Below are positions 12,614-22,699 of a DNA stretch of 64,000 nt, in pieces; position 1 is the stretch's first letter; each line of letters begins with the position of its first letter. Below the pieces are notes generated by a model. It did no database searches. It saw only the letters and a list, made by a program, of their open reading frames with translations, and was not told the origin of the DNA. The DNA is from Schizophyllum amplum (Eukaryota; Basidiomycota; Agaricomycetes; Agaricales; Schizophyllaceae): assembly GCA_007026445.1 (NCBI GenBank), contig VDMD01000022.1:372001-436000 (forward strand). Reading direction: 5' to 3'. Both the position numbers and the translations under genes were made by a program.

Positions 12614-14141
12614 ATGGCCACGACGAGCGACAAGCACGCCCTCCCTTCAACCCAGCGCGCCTGGATTATGGAGCGTCGCGGGGCCCCAGACAAAGCGCTA
12701 CAGCTCCGTGAAGATTGGCCTGTGCCCAAGCCGATGGCGGGGGAGGTGCTCGTGCGCGTTGAGGCTGCCGCGCTGAACCCTGTGTGCGTTTTTGTCATGT
12801 GCAGATACCCGACCATGAACTGACGTTCCCCCTTCACGATACACGGGCTTGTACTGCACATCAGCGGCTACAAATTCATGGGCCTTCTCCCTAATTTCAT
12901 CGCTCGCCGTCCGCTGCCCGCGGAATACGACTTTGCGGGGACAATCGCGGACGCGAACGGTTCCAAGTACAAGGAGGGCGACAGTGTCTTTGGATTTGTC
13001 GAAGTTTGTGCGTGTTGTTGTTGTCTCCCGTCCCAGCGCTGGAACAAAGTCTGCTACGATGCTGATGATATACGCTAGTGCAATCCATAAAGACCCGCCA
13101 AGGCGCCCTCTGCCAGTACGTCCGCGTCGCGACGACGCATATAGCCCCGCGGCCCGCGCACGTCCCTCCAACAGGTGCAGCGGGGATCTCCCTCGCCGGG
13201 GAGACGGCATACCAGGTCCTTCTCCGCTCGGGCGGCCTCGCTTGGCGCGCGGACGGCAGCCTGGAGCCTGACCAGAGCATCTTCGTCAATGGCGGCAGTT
13301 CCTCGGTCGGTGCATTCGCGATCCAAATCGCCAAGGCAAAGGGAGCGGCGCACGTCGTGGCGAGCGGTTCTGAGAAGAATGCGGAGATGATCAGGGGGTT
13401 GGGGGCCGACGAAGTGAGTTTGCAGTCCACGGGCTACCCTGCAGTTGCATCGGGCTTAATGCTGACCAACGCGCTGACCCTCTCCACTAGTTCATCGACT
13501 ACCGAAAGAAGCCTGTACACGAGCAGCTCGCGGAGCACCCGCCGAGTCGCAAGTTCCAGATAATCGTGGATGCCGTCGGTCAGACGGATCCTGCGCTTTA
13601 CACGCACAGCAAAGCCTACCTTGCGCCTGGCGGCGTATACGTGACGACAGGGTATCATCCGAGGGGGATGAATATGCAGGAAGTAAGCAATAGTGGACTA
13701 TGTTGCATCACTCCAGCGCTTCTATATCGGTCGCATGATTATGCCTGTTTCCCGTCTCACTCACACCGTTCACAGATCACGCTCACCGTCAAACACGCTG
13801 CCGCGACCATCTGGCCTCGCCTCCTCGGCGGAACGCCGCGTAAGCATATGGTGATGGCGCTGAAGAATCGGGAGGAAGACTTGATGGATATGGGAGAGAT
13901 GCTGGCAGCAAGTGAGTCTGGCCTGCCCTTAGATCCAAATTCAAAACTCGAGTGGTGGAATGTTTACGCTCCGGTATGCGCTTTTTCCTGCCATCGTTGC
14001 TGACTTTCACGCCAAGGTACCCTCAAGCCCGTCGTGGACTCCGTCTTTGCATTCGAGGACGTGCTGAAGGCGTACGAGAAGATTATGTCGAACCGCGCGA
14101 AGGGGAAGGTGGTCGTCAGGGTGGACCCAGGGGCGGAGTGA
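12614..14141 (+). CDS. Zinc-independent MDR oxidoreductase (quinone reductase-like)
   Basis: Medium-chain dehydrogenase/reductase, NAD(P)H-dependent, likely cytosolic. The GroES-like N-terminus includes WPVPKPMAGEVLVRVEAAALNPV, then YKFMGLLPNF and EYDFAGTIADANG. The Rossmann part is SIFVNGGSSSVGAFAIQIAK (near 13280-13345), followed by ADEFIDYRKKPV. I see no Cys/His set for structural or catalytic zinc, which favours the quinone oxidoreductase / enoyl reductase branch. Six or seven exons: introns begin at GT sites in codon 57 (near 12784), near 13007, 13413, 13682, 13910 and possibly 13976. The C-terminal exon ends VVVRVDPGAE with TGA at 14139-14141. Substrate not predictable. Confidence 0.82.
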
Positions 14142-14658
14142 GTGGAGAGTGATGCGGGAACGGACAGCAAATGCGAACCGGTCTGAAGACTCGCATATCT
14201 GTATCTATAGTGTTGGATTCCGGCGGACAAGCGTACCTACATTATATATATCAGCGGAGCGGCTCGTCATGATTGTGTGCTCGTGTGAGAGGGGCCGAGA
14301 GGGAAGGGAAACAACAGGGGCCCGGAGAAAGCGAGAACTTGCTTGGATATCCGTGCAGCCACATCAGCTCAGACTACCACAGTCAGCCTGATATTCTGCT
14401 GTTGCTGAGCCTGACAGTGACAGGATCGTTTCTGCGTATGTGACAAAAATGAGCCAGGGCACTGGGCAGCCAGTAAAGACCGGTCGTCTTGACGTTGAGC
14501 CCAGCAGAGCGCTCATCCTCATCCGACTCATCTCTGTTCCTCGGACTTGCGAGTGCCTAGAAAGCTCCCGATGGTCTGAGTATTCTACAATACATGCATT
14601 TTTTCCATAAATCAAATCGACGACGCGATATGTCAAAAAGCGTAGATCACAAACGCAT
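14142..14658. other. Intergenic region before tRNA-Glu
   Basis: A 517-bp stretch downstream of the oxidoreductase. I see only scattered short reading frames without codon structure and no clear repeat. Confidence 0.5.
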
Positions 14659-14739
14659 TCGGATACGGGGAATCGAACCCCGAGCTGCCGCGTACACTGC
14701 AATGAGAGGCGGCAATGTTGGCCGTTACACCATATCCGA
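14659..14739 (-). tRNA. tRNA-Glu (anticodon CTC) with 10-nt intron
   Basis: The reverse strand folds into a full cloverleaf. The acceptor arm TCGGATA pairs with TATCCGA, the T arm is GGGGTTCGATTCCCC, and the anticodon stem GCCGC pairs with GCGGC. The loop reads CTCTCA, giving anticodon CTC (Glu). A 10-nt insert (TTGCAGTGTA) sits directly after position 37, the canonical place for eukaryotic nuclear tRNA introns. Total length is 81 nt, or 71 after splicing. Confidence 0.93.
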
Positions 14740-15258
14740 CATAACAATGGTGGCCGACTCATTATATCAGTACCTATTTCTTGCCCGCTTTGAGTCTTCC
14801 GTTCCTTTTATTTAAATCTCTCGAAGGCCTTCTTGCCTTTGTCAGATGTATCGACAAAGTATGAAGCTTTCGCGGCATCTATTGGCCCTCACCGTATGTC
14901 TAGTAATTATGGACTATCTATGGTATCACTCAGCCTGAGTTCATGAAGGACTTAGGAAGTCGAACACTAGTCACGTGTATATCACGCCTCTTTGACGGCT
15001 CGTCAGGTCCCGGTCCGGGTTCCGTCTTATCCTGCGCGCTCATCTTCATAAGTAGTGACCGTTTCTCTGACCGGTTTCTCATCGTTGTGCTGGGCTTCGC
15101 CACACGGAGTCCTTGTCATGGTCCATGCATTGAGGTCCGGATGTAGCCCACTGTGGTCCTGGATGTAGATGGGAGACTGACCGGGAGGCGCCCGATGACA
15201 TCACGGATGAACCAACTGCAGGTTGCTTTGAGCGACTCCAGGTTCTGGTTCTGCACAT
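14740..15258. other. Intergenic region after tRNA-Glu
   Basis: A 519-bp stretch upstream of the first GFA gene. It presumably holds that promoter. I see nothing else. Confidence 0.45.
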
Positions 15259-16385
15259 ATGAGCCTTGTCCTCGCCTCTCGTCGTGCTCTTTCTCAGTGT
15301 ATCCCTACAAGACATCCATACCAACGCTTTCCTCCCCGTACCAGCCCTCATCAGCCTCGACACTTCCCTCCCGAACTTGCTTCCGCTGCTGCATTTGCCA
15401 CCGCGTCATTCCCGCGACCGCACACCCTTGCTCCTGCACCACTCTATCCAGCACCTACCCCTAGACGCAGCTTCGCCAGCTCCTCCCCCGTCAGCACCTC
15501 CCCCGCCAATACTCCTCCCGCCAACTCCAAGCCGGACGACATGACGGGCCACATGGACCCGCATACTGCGGGAGACTTCGCGGAGCACAAGGAGACGATC
15601 GTAGACGATGACTGGCGGAAGCAGCCGCCGTATGGGCCCGCGGAGGGGCAGGACGTTGTGTATTATACGGGTGAGTGGCGGGTATTGGGTGTGCGCGACT
15701 TGGAGATCACTGCACACGACTATCCTCTTCAAAACGACTCTTCGATCCCCCATGCGAGTGTAGCCCCATCAGACTGCCCTACAATCGCCCCCCCTCTCTT
15801 CGCAAAGGTACTGACCGATCGCCAACTCGACAGCCACCTGCCACTGCTCGCGCGTCGAGTACGCGATTTACGCGGAGAAGCCAATGGACAGCAAGTTCTG
15901 CCACTGCAGCGAGTGCCAGCGGCTGCACGGGGCGCCCGTGCAATGGGTGCGTGACCTCTCCCCGCTTGACGCCTCCCCACGATCGACGTGTCTCTCATTT
16001 ACTCACGACCTCCCAGGCAGCCATCTTTCACAAGACCGGCATCCGCTTCAAGCCCTCCTCTCTCGACCACCTCGTCTTCTACCACGCGCCCGACGACACG
16101 CAGGGGCACACGCTCCCGTGCAAGGTCGCCTGCGGGCACTGCCGCGCGCCGCTCCTCGACGAAGGCCGCAACATGATTATGCTCTTCCCCTCGCTCATCC
16201 GCTTTACGGAAAGCGTGGCGGATGGCTCGACGGATAACCTGGCGAAGAGCGCGAAGGACAAGCGGAAGTTGTTCATGCCCAAATGTCATATCTTCTATGG
16301 GTCGAGGGTGGGAGATTATCTGGATGGGAAGCCGAAGTATAGGGCACATCAGGGGAGTGAGGAGATGCGGGAGGATGAGCCTTGA
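15259..16385 (+). CDS. GFA/CENP-V-type zinc protein, copy 1
   Basis: Glutathione-dependent formaldehyde-activating (GFA) fold protein of 297 residues from join(15259..15670, 15834..15946, 16017..16385). Residues 1-80 are rich in Arg, Ser and Ala with few acidic residues, as in a mitochondrial presequence. The acidic linker ends WRKQPPYGP. The zinc ligands lie in CHCSRVEYAIY, FCHCSECQRLHG and ACGHCRAPLLDEGRNM. The C-terminal part has KCHIFYGSRVGDYLDGKPKY. It is followed 311 bp downstream by a paralogue with the same exon phases and an identical 113-nt middle exon, so the pair arose by tandem duplication. The real substrate of fungal GFA proteins of this type is not established. Confidence 0.87.
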
Positions 16386-16696
16386 GGTAGAGGAGGAGAA
16401 GGCGAAGGAGGAGGGCCGACTCGCGAAGGACTTTGGACGCTAAAGATCTGCTGTATGTCGTATATCTTGCGCTATGACTAGATTCTCTAGAAGACAATGT
16501 ATGAGTATCTTGCATCAGTCGTATAGCAATGAGTACTGAGCGGGCTCGAAGCCCCCCACGGGGTCCGAGGTGTTGTCGATTGATGATCGACGCTCCGGTC
16601 CGGTCCCCGACGCGCCTTGTTCACTGCGTTCATCATGGGTGACGAGAGTCGAGAGATTCGCCAGACTTCTGTCCCCAATGAGTCCATCGGTGACGC
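16386..16696. other. Short spacer between the GFA copies
   Basis: A 311-bp spacer, presumably the copy-1 3' end and copy-2 promoter. It contains a GC-rich self-complementary run, CCCCCCACGGGG, near 16553-16564. I see no other structure. Confidence 0.4.
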
Positions 16697-17771
16697 ATGT
16701 CATCTCCTCCCTCCACCATGATGTCGATGACCCGTGCTCTAGCAACTGGACGTGCTGCTCATAAGCGTCTGTGCTTCCGGAACGCGCCGCGCACCTCTCT
16801 CTACCGTGTTCTTACCTCGCGACGACCCTTTCACGCGACGCCGACCTTTGGAAGCCAGCAATTTCACCACAAAAGCCCCCATAATACATCAGCAATGGCG
16901 AGCGACAAGAAGCCGACGGTCAACGAGAAGAAGCGCGAACATGCGCAGGATTCAGACACTCAGGATAATAACAAGAAGCCGCATCTCCCAGAGCCCTCCA
17001 CGGATGACTGGATGCAGCAACCGCCATATGGACCGCCGCCAGATGCGGACAAGCGGAAGGTGTACTACACAGGTACGTGTTCATGAATGCGTGCGAAGCG
17101 CGAGCGGAGTATGAGTTGAGCCTTTGCGAACGAGACTGACGCGTCTATGCTACAGCGAGCTGTCATTGCAATCGCGTGCGATATGCGATCTTGTGCGAAG
17201 AGCCCGTCGAAGCAAAGTTCTGCCACTGCAACGACTGCCACAAGCTCTTTGGCTCGCCCGCACAATGGGTACGTGCTTCTCTCGCCTTGCCGATGTTTCC
17301 AACCTCCACCGCCCCCTCCCCATCCGCCACCACGCCCTACCTCCTTCACTACCACTTACACCCCGCCCCAAGACCGCCATGCTCGCCAAAACCGACGTCC
17401 ACTTCACCTCTGGCGTCGACAACCTCGCCTTCTACCACCTCCCCGACCAGACTCACGAGCACAAAGTCCCCTGCAAAGCCGCCTGCCGCACCTGCCGCTC
17501 CCCCGTCATGGACGAGGGGCGCAAGATGCTGGTCATATACCCCGCGCTCATCGATTTCGACGACTGCGAGGGCAGGCGGACGACGGATGACGGGAAAATA
17601 TTGACGGCGGAGGAAGGGAGGCAGAAGTTCTTCCCCACGTGCCACATATTTTACGAGCAGAGGGTGGACGATTATGTGGATGGGAAGCCGAAGTATAGGA
17701 GGCATAAGGAGGACGGGGAGACGATGCCGGAGCGTGGGGGGCTGAAGTATGGGATGGGGGCGACTGCGTAG
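16697..17771 (+). CDS. GFA/CENP-V-type zinc protein, copy 2
   Basis: Paralogue of the gene at 15259, 295 residues from join(16697..17072, 17156..17268, 17373..17771). Starts at 16718, 16721 or 16727 are also possible in the same frame. The N-terminus (TRALATGRAAHKRLCFRN) again looks like a mitochondrial presequence and is followed by a Lys/Glu-rich linker and DWMQQPPYGP. The zinc ligands are in CHCNRVRYAI, FCHCNDCHKLFG and ACRTCRSPVMDEGRKM. The motif TCHIFYEQRVDDYVDGKPKY matches copy 1, as do intron phases and the 113-nt exon 2. The N-terminal third has diverged far more than the zinc domain. Confidence 0.87.
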
Positions 17772-18069
17772 CTGATCTCGGGCGCATACACGACAAATCT
17801 CTCATACACGCATATGCGCGCATAATTCAATCAACCTTTGACAAGTCCTGTAGACTGAGAAGATCAGTGGTCGAGGTGGTGGAGGGGGCAGCTCAGCCAG
17901 CTTGCCGATGCAAAACGAACACAGTGCACGTGACAAATGCGTGTCATGCAGCCTACACCGTCACGCGCCTTGCTTCCTGCCACTGCCTGTGCCATTGCGA
18001 ACTCCGGAAACGCCTTGTCAGTTGCTGCTTATATCAGGTGCGCGCCCAACATCGTTAACTGCAATGCCA
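17772..18069. other. Spacer up to the left duplication arm
   Basis: About 300 bp between the second GFA gene and the point where homology to the right arm begins (about 18070). I see no gene. Confidence 0.4.
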
Positions 18070-18549
18070 CACATCCTCCCTCTGTCTCCAACGGGTCGCT
18101 CATGCTCCAACGCTCGCTCGTCCTCCCGTGCTGAGACCCAACGTCGGCCGGGCACGATCCCTCCCATCGTACTTGGGCAATGTCACTGGATTTCCGTGTG
18201 CTTTTTTCAACGGGACGATGACGGAGGTGCTTGCTGTTGCTTTGACTGCAATCGGACTCCAGGCGGGCAGACATGAATATATGCCGTTCGCAGGCCCGCT
18301 GCGGTATTCACAAGAGGTCAGTCCAGTCCGCGCTCGACGACTTACAAGAATGAACATCTCAGTCTACCGCTTGTCGACTGGTTATTCGATACATACCATG
18401 TTGTAGTCCTTTTCACTACAAGCTACAAATGAATCGGGTCCTCATCGGCATCGCTCAGGAAGCGAAGGTACGCAGTGGCGGTGTTCGGCAGAATCATAAA
18501 TTTACAGGAACGGTTACAAGAATGATACAGGGTCAGGCTCAGCAGCCTC

Positions 18550-18875
18550 TCAGTTGGGCACGCAGACGAGTACGCCACTGCCGTCCTTGTGGCAGACTGG
18601 CGCAATTTTGTCAGCAACGAGTAAGTTACAGCACGCCAAGCGCTCAAGACTCACTGCCCTCCGCCGTGCCATCGGCGCTCTTGAAGGCGCAGTCGTGGCC
18701 TTCGCCGTAGTGGTTGCTGCCGTTGCAGGCGTCGACTGTTTGGCGTGTCAGGCGTGATGACCGTGACGAGGCGAGGGTCTGGCTTACCAGGGTTGTCGGC
18801 AAGGAGGGTCGCGGCGGACGCCTGCCCGACGACGAAGGAGAGGGCGGCAATGGCGAGGAAGGCGAACTTGTACAT
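18550..18875 (-). CDS. Small secreted 4-Cys protein SSP1
   Basis: A 71-residue precursor from three exons, complement(join(18550..18596, 18655..18735, 18788..18875)), of 47, 81 and 88 nt. It has a clear signal peptide (MYKFAFLAIAALSFVVGQAS, cleavage likely after ASA). The mature part of about 50 residues has four Cys: DACNGS, HDCAFKS, ICHKD and LVCVPN. NGS is a possible N-glycosylation site. A TATA box (TATATAA, minus strand, 18964-18970) lies 89 nt upstream of the ATG. SSP4 at 33755 is its inverted-arm counterpart and is almost the same. Family and role are unknown to me; a surface, effector-like or hydrophobic-interface role would be speculation. Confidence 0.85.
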
Positions 18876-18963
18876 TGTCGTAGGTGTGAGGAAGGGATGA
18901 GTTGCTGTTGTGAGTGTTGTGGTAGGGTGCTTGCTGAGGATTGGAAGAGAAGGGAGGAGGCGC

Positions 18964-18970
18964 TTATATA
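18964..18970 (-). promoter_or_regulatory. TATA box of SSP1
   Basis: TATATAA on the minus strand, 89 nt upstream of the SSP1 ATG. All four family members have a TATA element at 87-93 nt, which supports function. Confidence 0.7.
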
Positions 18971-20016
18971 CGGTGCTGAGGTGAGTCTATCATGCGTGAA
19001 TAAAGCACTTTGACGCGGCAGTACAACTGCAAGTGTCACGGCCTCTACATGCGGGAGCTGCTACCCTATACCCAGGTGCGTTTCCTGTATAGCGGAGAAG
19101 TTCCGAGACTGAGATGCATAGGCTGTGGCAAGCGTTTTGTGGAGAAGCCCCTTCGTCTCGTGGAGTCCTGTGGGGCTGCGGGAATACACGAGTGCGTGAG
19201 TGGATCCGTAACCCGGGGTGACGAGGGTGTTTGTGAATGAAGGTGAGCAAATCTACTTGCAACATTGATCAGGGTTATGTATTCACTTGCTGTTGGCACA
19301 GATCAAGCAGGTAGACTCTCCGTTTCGTCCACTATATTGGCGTATAGCGAAGACTCCACCTTGCGGCGAGGCACTAGCTCGTCTCATATGGCTGTGCATT
19401 GTGATCATCTCTATTGCAAGCCTTGTCGAGGACTCGAACGGCAAAATCGGACCACGTACCCGTTCTATGCCACTCTCTTGGGTATACAGTAAGCAAAAGC
19501 CCTATATGTCAAACAAGGCGTAATATCTGACCTTCCTACTGATGCAGGACTTGCGTATGACATACTACTGGCTGGGTGCTGAGCCGCGAGGTGCATCTGA
19601 ATTTCGTTTGCTCGCATATAATCCTCCAAGCCAGCTCCCCAACAGTGACTTGTTCGTCGAATCGCCGTCACCACAACCCAACTGTCGCTCGCGGGAATAA
19701 AGGACTCCAAATTTGCATCGGCGATGCAAGGGTGGGTCATGCCACCCTCGGACCTCAGCTTGGAGCCTCGTCGATGCGCCCGCTGACGGCTGACGGGATT
19801 CGACAGTGCGCGTGTCTTCATTCATAGTGGCGCTCACTTCAGATTCTCGGTTTCGGACGCCTCTGCATTCACTCGGCTATAGCAGAGGCTCTGAGTCTCT
19901 TGCATTTACTGTGGAGCAATTGTAACCCGCCTCCTGCGACTCATTGCATGCACTGCCAAATGTTGCGCTTTAACGTACGGTGCGTATACGGCCTGCGTCA
20001 TAAAATTCTGGTGGGC

Positions 20017-20023
20017 TATATAA
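20017..20023 (+). promoter_or_regulatory. TATA box of SSP2
   Basis: TATATAA, 93 nt upstream of the SSP2 ATG; the same position is conserved in SSP3. Confidence 0.7.
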
Positions 20024-20115
20024 GCCTGCGAACTGAGCCCCTCATTCCTCAGAACCACCCAGCTACATACCAACCTCTCAAGCATTTACCTCTCCAACCC
20101 ACTTCATCGCTCACC

Positions 20116-20441
20116 ATGTACAAGTTCGCTGTCCTCGCCATTGCCGCATTGTCCTTCGTGGTCGGGCAGGCTTCCGCCGCTGCGCTTCTCGCCGACAACC
20201 CTGGTCAGTCCCGTATCTGCACATCAAAGTGATGCTCGTACTGACACGGCCCTCCAGTCGATGCTTGCAACGGCAGCAACGATTACGGTGAAGGCCACAG
20301 TTGCGCCTTCAAGAGCGGCGGCGGCACCGCAGAAGGAGGTAAGGCTTGCTTCAAGCACCCTCGAAGTATTGCCACTCACAAACTCCCCTTTCAGTATGCC
20401 ACTTCAACGCCAGCAACGTCCTCGTCTGCGAGACGAGCTGA
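20116..20441 (+). CDS. Small secreted 4-Cys protein SSP2
   Basis: A 71-residue precursor from join(20116..20203, 20258..20338, 20395..20441), with the same 88/81/47-nt exon pattern as SSP1. The signal peptide is MYKFAVLAIAALSFVVGQAS. Mature Cys motifs are DACNGSND, HSCAFKS, VCHFNAS and LVCETS, so the last exon differs from the SSP1/SSP4 type and adds a second possible glycosylation site (NAS). SSP3 is the inverted-arm counterpart. Two sub-types therefore exist: (SSP1, SSP4) and (SSP2, SSP3). The older duplication made the divergent pair, and the arm duplication later doubled it. Confidence 0.85.
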
Positions 20442-20660
20442 AGGCTCAGCGAGAAGGCATTTAGCGCAATGTGTACTGTAGTATAATAAATTATTGTTGA
20501 ACGACGGGTCAGATGTATTTAAGTTAATTTTAGGAATGGCGAACCGTCTGCGCACCGATATCGTGAAAGGCTATGTTCCCAGTGAGAAACCATCAGTCGA
20601 GCTCTTCCGGTACTCATTCGACACGCACTCATTCGGCATGTCGTTCCATTGCGACATCGG
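20442..20660. other. SSP2 3' flank
   Basis: The 3' flank of SSP2, with a polyadenylation-like AATAAA-type run near 20484. It is homologous to 32140-32357 in the right arm and ends at the foldback insertion. Confidence 0.45.
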
Positions 20661-21016
20661 CCACTGTGGACCCAAGACCGGGTAACAGTCACCCTCTCAT
20701 TACTCGTCAATCGGGTGGCGGCCAAATTCACCATATACACGGGTACATTTACCATGCATGTACCAGTTCTGAGGGTTAATGACCTGGTGAAGACCGGGTT
20801 ATTTTCACCCGGTATTTGTCGCCTTCACCCTCTTCAACCTGCGTAGGGTGAAAGCGACAAATACCGGGTGAAGATAACCCGGTCTTCACCAGGTCGTTCA
20901 CCATCAAAGCTGGTACATCTCCGGTACATTCACCCAAAATAACGGTGAATCCTGGCTGCCACCCGATTGACGGGTGGCAAGAGGGTAACTGTTACCCGGT
21001 CTTGGGTCCACAGTGG
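20661..21016. mobile_element. Palindromic foldback/MITE-like element
   Basis: A stretch of about 356 bp that is nearly self-complementary from end to end. The terminal repeats start CCACTGTGGACCCAAGACCG and end with the inverse CGGTCTTGGGTCCACAGTGG. A second, tighter hairpin lies inside (left arm about 20782-20831, right arm about 20845-20894, 13-nt loop). The right duplication arm has the uninterrupted site: GCGACATC-AGCC-TGTCTG there against CATCGGCC...GGGCCTGTCTG here. This dates the insertion after the duplication and suggests a 3-4 bp target duplication (GCC/GGCC). It has no coding capacity, so it would depend on a transposase elsewhere. Confidence 0.85.
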
Positions 21017-21410
21017 GCCTGTCTGGTTGTCGCCGCTTCATGCAGGCTTCGCTTTGACAACGCTTCCATACACTCGATATCACATCGGAGTACAAGCGCT
21101 GAAGAGGGCAGAGTTAAACACGAGCAGGTCTTGGCTGCAGACGAGCGCAGGTTCATGCCCAGGTCCAGCAGGAGAGCGGACGAGTTTATACTGAGCAAAC
21201 GAAATATGGTGGTGTCCCGACCACCGTCCTTCCCTCCTCCACTTCCGCATCGACGGATGAGAAGGGAGTGAGGGATGGAGAGTGGCCTGTATGGTTAGTG
21301 TACCGACGCTGTCCGAGGCATGTTAGCCAAAGAGGCATACTAGCTAATTACGCGCCCAACTCATCTTTGATTGCCTCGCCATTGGCAGCCCCTCGTCCTT
21401 GGCTCTGCAC
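21017..21410. other. Arm sequence between the two palindromes
   Basis: Non-coding arm sequence matching about 31800-32150 inverted, including GAAGAGGGCAG and GGTTTTGGCTGCAGACGAGCG-like blocks. No gene seen. Confidence 0.5.
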
Positions 21411-21523
21411 GCAAGGTCAAGATCCACAAGGCGTTCGTGGAGCTTGAATCCGCGAGCGCCCGCGCCTTTCTTGCGCTCGCGGATTCAAGCTCCACAAACG
21501 CCTTGTGAATCTTGATCTTGCGC
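21411..21523. repeat. Long perfect-type hairpin
   Basis: Inverted arms of about 49 bp (21411-21459 and 21473-21523) with a 13-nt loop, for example GTGGAGCTTGAATCCGCGAG against its exact complement. There are only three or so mismatches in the outer half. The right duplication arm lacks this insertion (at about 31765-31790), so it is probably a second small mobile hairpin or a local foldback event. Confidence 0.75.
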
Positions 21524-21899
21524 GCAGTGTGATGTTGATGTCTGAAGTCTGGCCAGTCCCAGCCATGGGCGCCCAGAGGGTCAGTCCCCATACTCGCCCG
21601 CGGAGGCCTGTCCGACAGCCAGCCAGCTCCCCCGGCCGAAGTGCAGGCAACCGCGTTTGAGCCAACTCGAACGTGTACTTTTGGACGATCCCATGCCCGA
21701 CCAGCGTCTCGAGCTCTCGACGCGTGTACCTGGCATGGACCGTCCGCAACGCGTTCGGCGGGTGGTACTGGCAGTCAGTTAGTGTCAGCGTATTGTTCTT
21801 GCGGAATGGGGAGGGAAGAGTAAGAGGGCACGTAGCGTGAACTCGCAGCGCCGAAAAGGCCAATGCAGCGAGGGTGCGCAAGGTTGGTATCAATATCAT
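21417..21899 (-). pseudogene. Possible secreted protein gene, disrupted
   Basis: An open frame of 160 residues beginning with a signal-peptide-like sequence (LRTLAALAFSALRVHATCPL). It contains PPNALRTVHARYTRRELETL and RVWGLTLWAPMAGTGQ. Its 3' part runs straight into the hairpin insertion at 21411-21523, so the original C-terminus is lost or altered. An acceptor-like CACTAACTGACTGCCAG near 21778 suggests an intron. The counterpart in the right arm (about 31440-31760) has indels that shift the frame, for example a 2-nt difference in the TATCGACCGAGCTCGAG segment near 31571. I do not recognise the family. It could be a decayed gene in both arms or no gene at all. Confidence 0.4.
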
Positions 21900-22699
21900 T
21901 TCATTATCAGCCGTGTTTATGGGGAAGAACTTGGGATACTTACCCTAGCGGGAGCCTGGTCGGTGCGAACCCGCCTAGGCGGGCGCCGGAATAGTGATGG
22001 TTGAAGACAAGGAAAGCGATGGAAGGGGATGCAGCCAAATGGAGAACGCGCACGCGGTTGATATACCCGCTCGTCTTGTGGCTGTGCCATCTTTGTTGAT
22101 GGTGGCGGTGCCGACTTTTCCTGAACCACCATGGCGGGCCAAGCAGTGCTAGTAAAGCTCACCGATTTTTGCTTCCTTCTTCATGTTTTACGGTCGCTGA
22201 ACATACGCCATTGGGCGCGAATGACCGCACTAACGCGGTCAGATGTCGGCCGAACTTCCAAAATACACTCACAACAAGTTGAACTTGGCTCATCTTCCGT
22301 CGATGTTTATTTGACGCGCCTGGAAGAGCCCATATTCGGACTGAACGGTTCATATCAACCTTTTGCATGGTTGGATTCTGCTTGCTCGGTGGTCTGGTTG
22401 ATTCGGAAAGCGTGGGGCCAAGAACGATGCCGTCAACGAACATGCAGCGTTACTCTCGAGTCACTGCTAGTCAAACTCGACCGATTCGGCCCAACATTTG
22501 CAGAATGGCTGCATACGGGAGACTACCAACATACAGCCGTTCAAGTTTAACGGTCACGCGCGTTCTCCAACTCCCACGGAAGTTCAACACGCATGGCATC
22601 TACGGCGCCTATCTGGTGGCAGTGTCCTTGGTTCATGGGCGCCGTAACCCCACATATACACCCCGCCAGCGTTGTTAATTGCGCTCCGCAGTCCCCACA
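21900..22699. other. Upstream region of the GNAT gene
   Basis: An 800-bp non-coding stretch. The parts 21960-22200 and 22615-22699 are homologous to the right arm. The middle (22200-22600) has no counterpart there. Confidence 0.5.

Larger units (their letters stand above)
18876..20115. other. Divergent spacer between SSP1 and SSP2
   Basis: A 1.24-kb non-coding region inside the left arm. It holds both SSP promoters back to back. The right arm keeps the same arrangement at 32681-33754. Blocks such as ACACGAGTGCGTGAGTGGATCC-like sequence near 19187-19206 recur inverted near 33385-33420. I see no long reading frame with splice support. Confidence 0.6.

Noticed and set aside
14364..14762. Minus-strand 132-residue frame over the tRNA-Glu region
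   Set aside because: It overlaps the tRNA and lacks any protein-like features.
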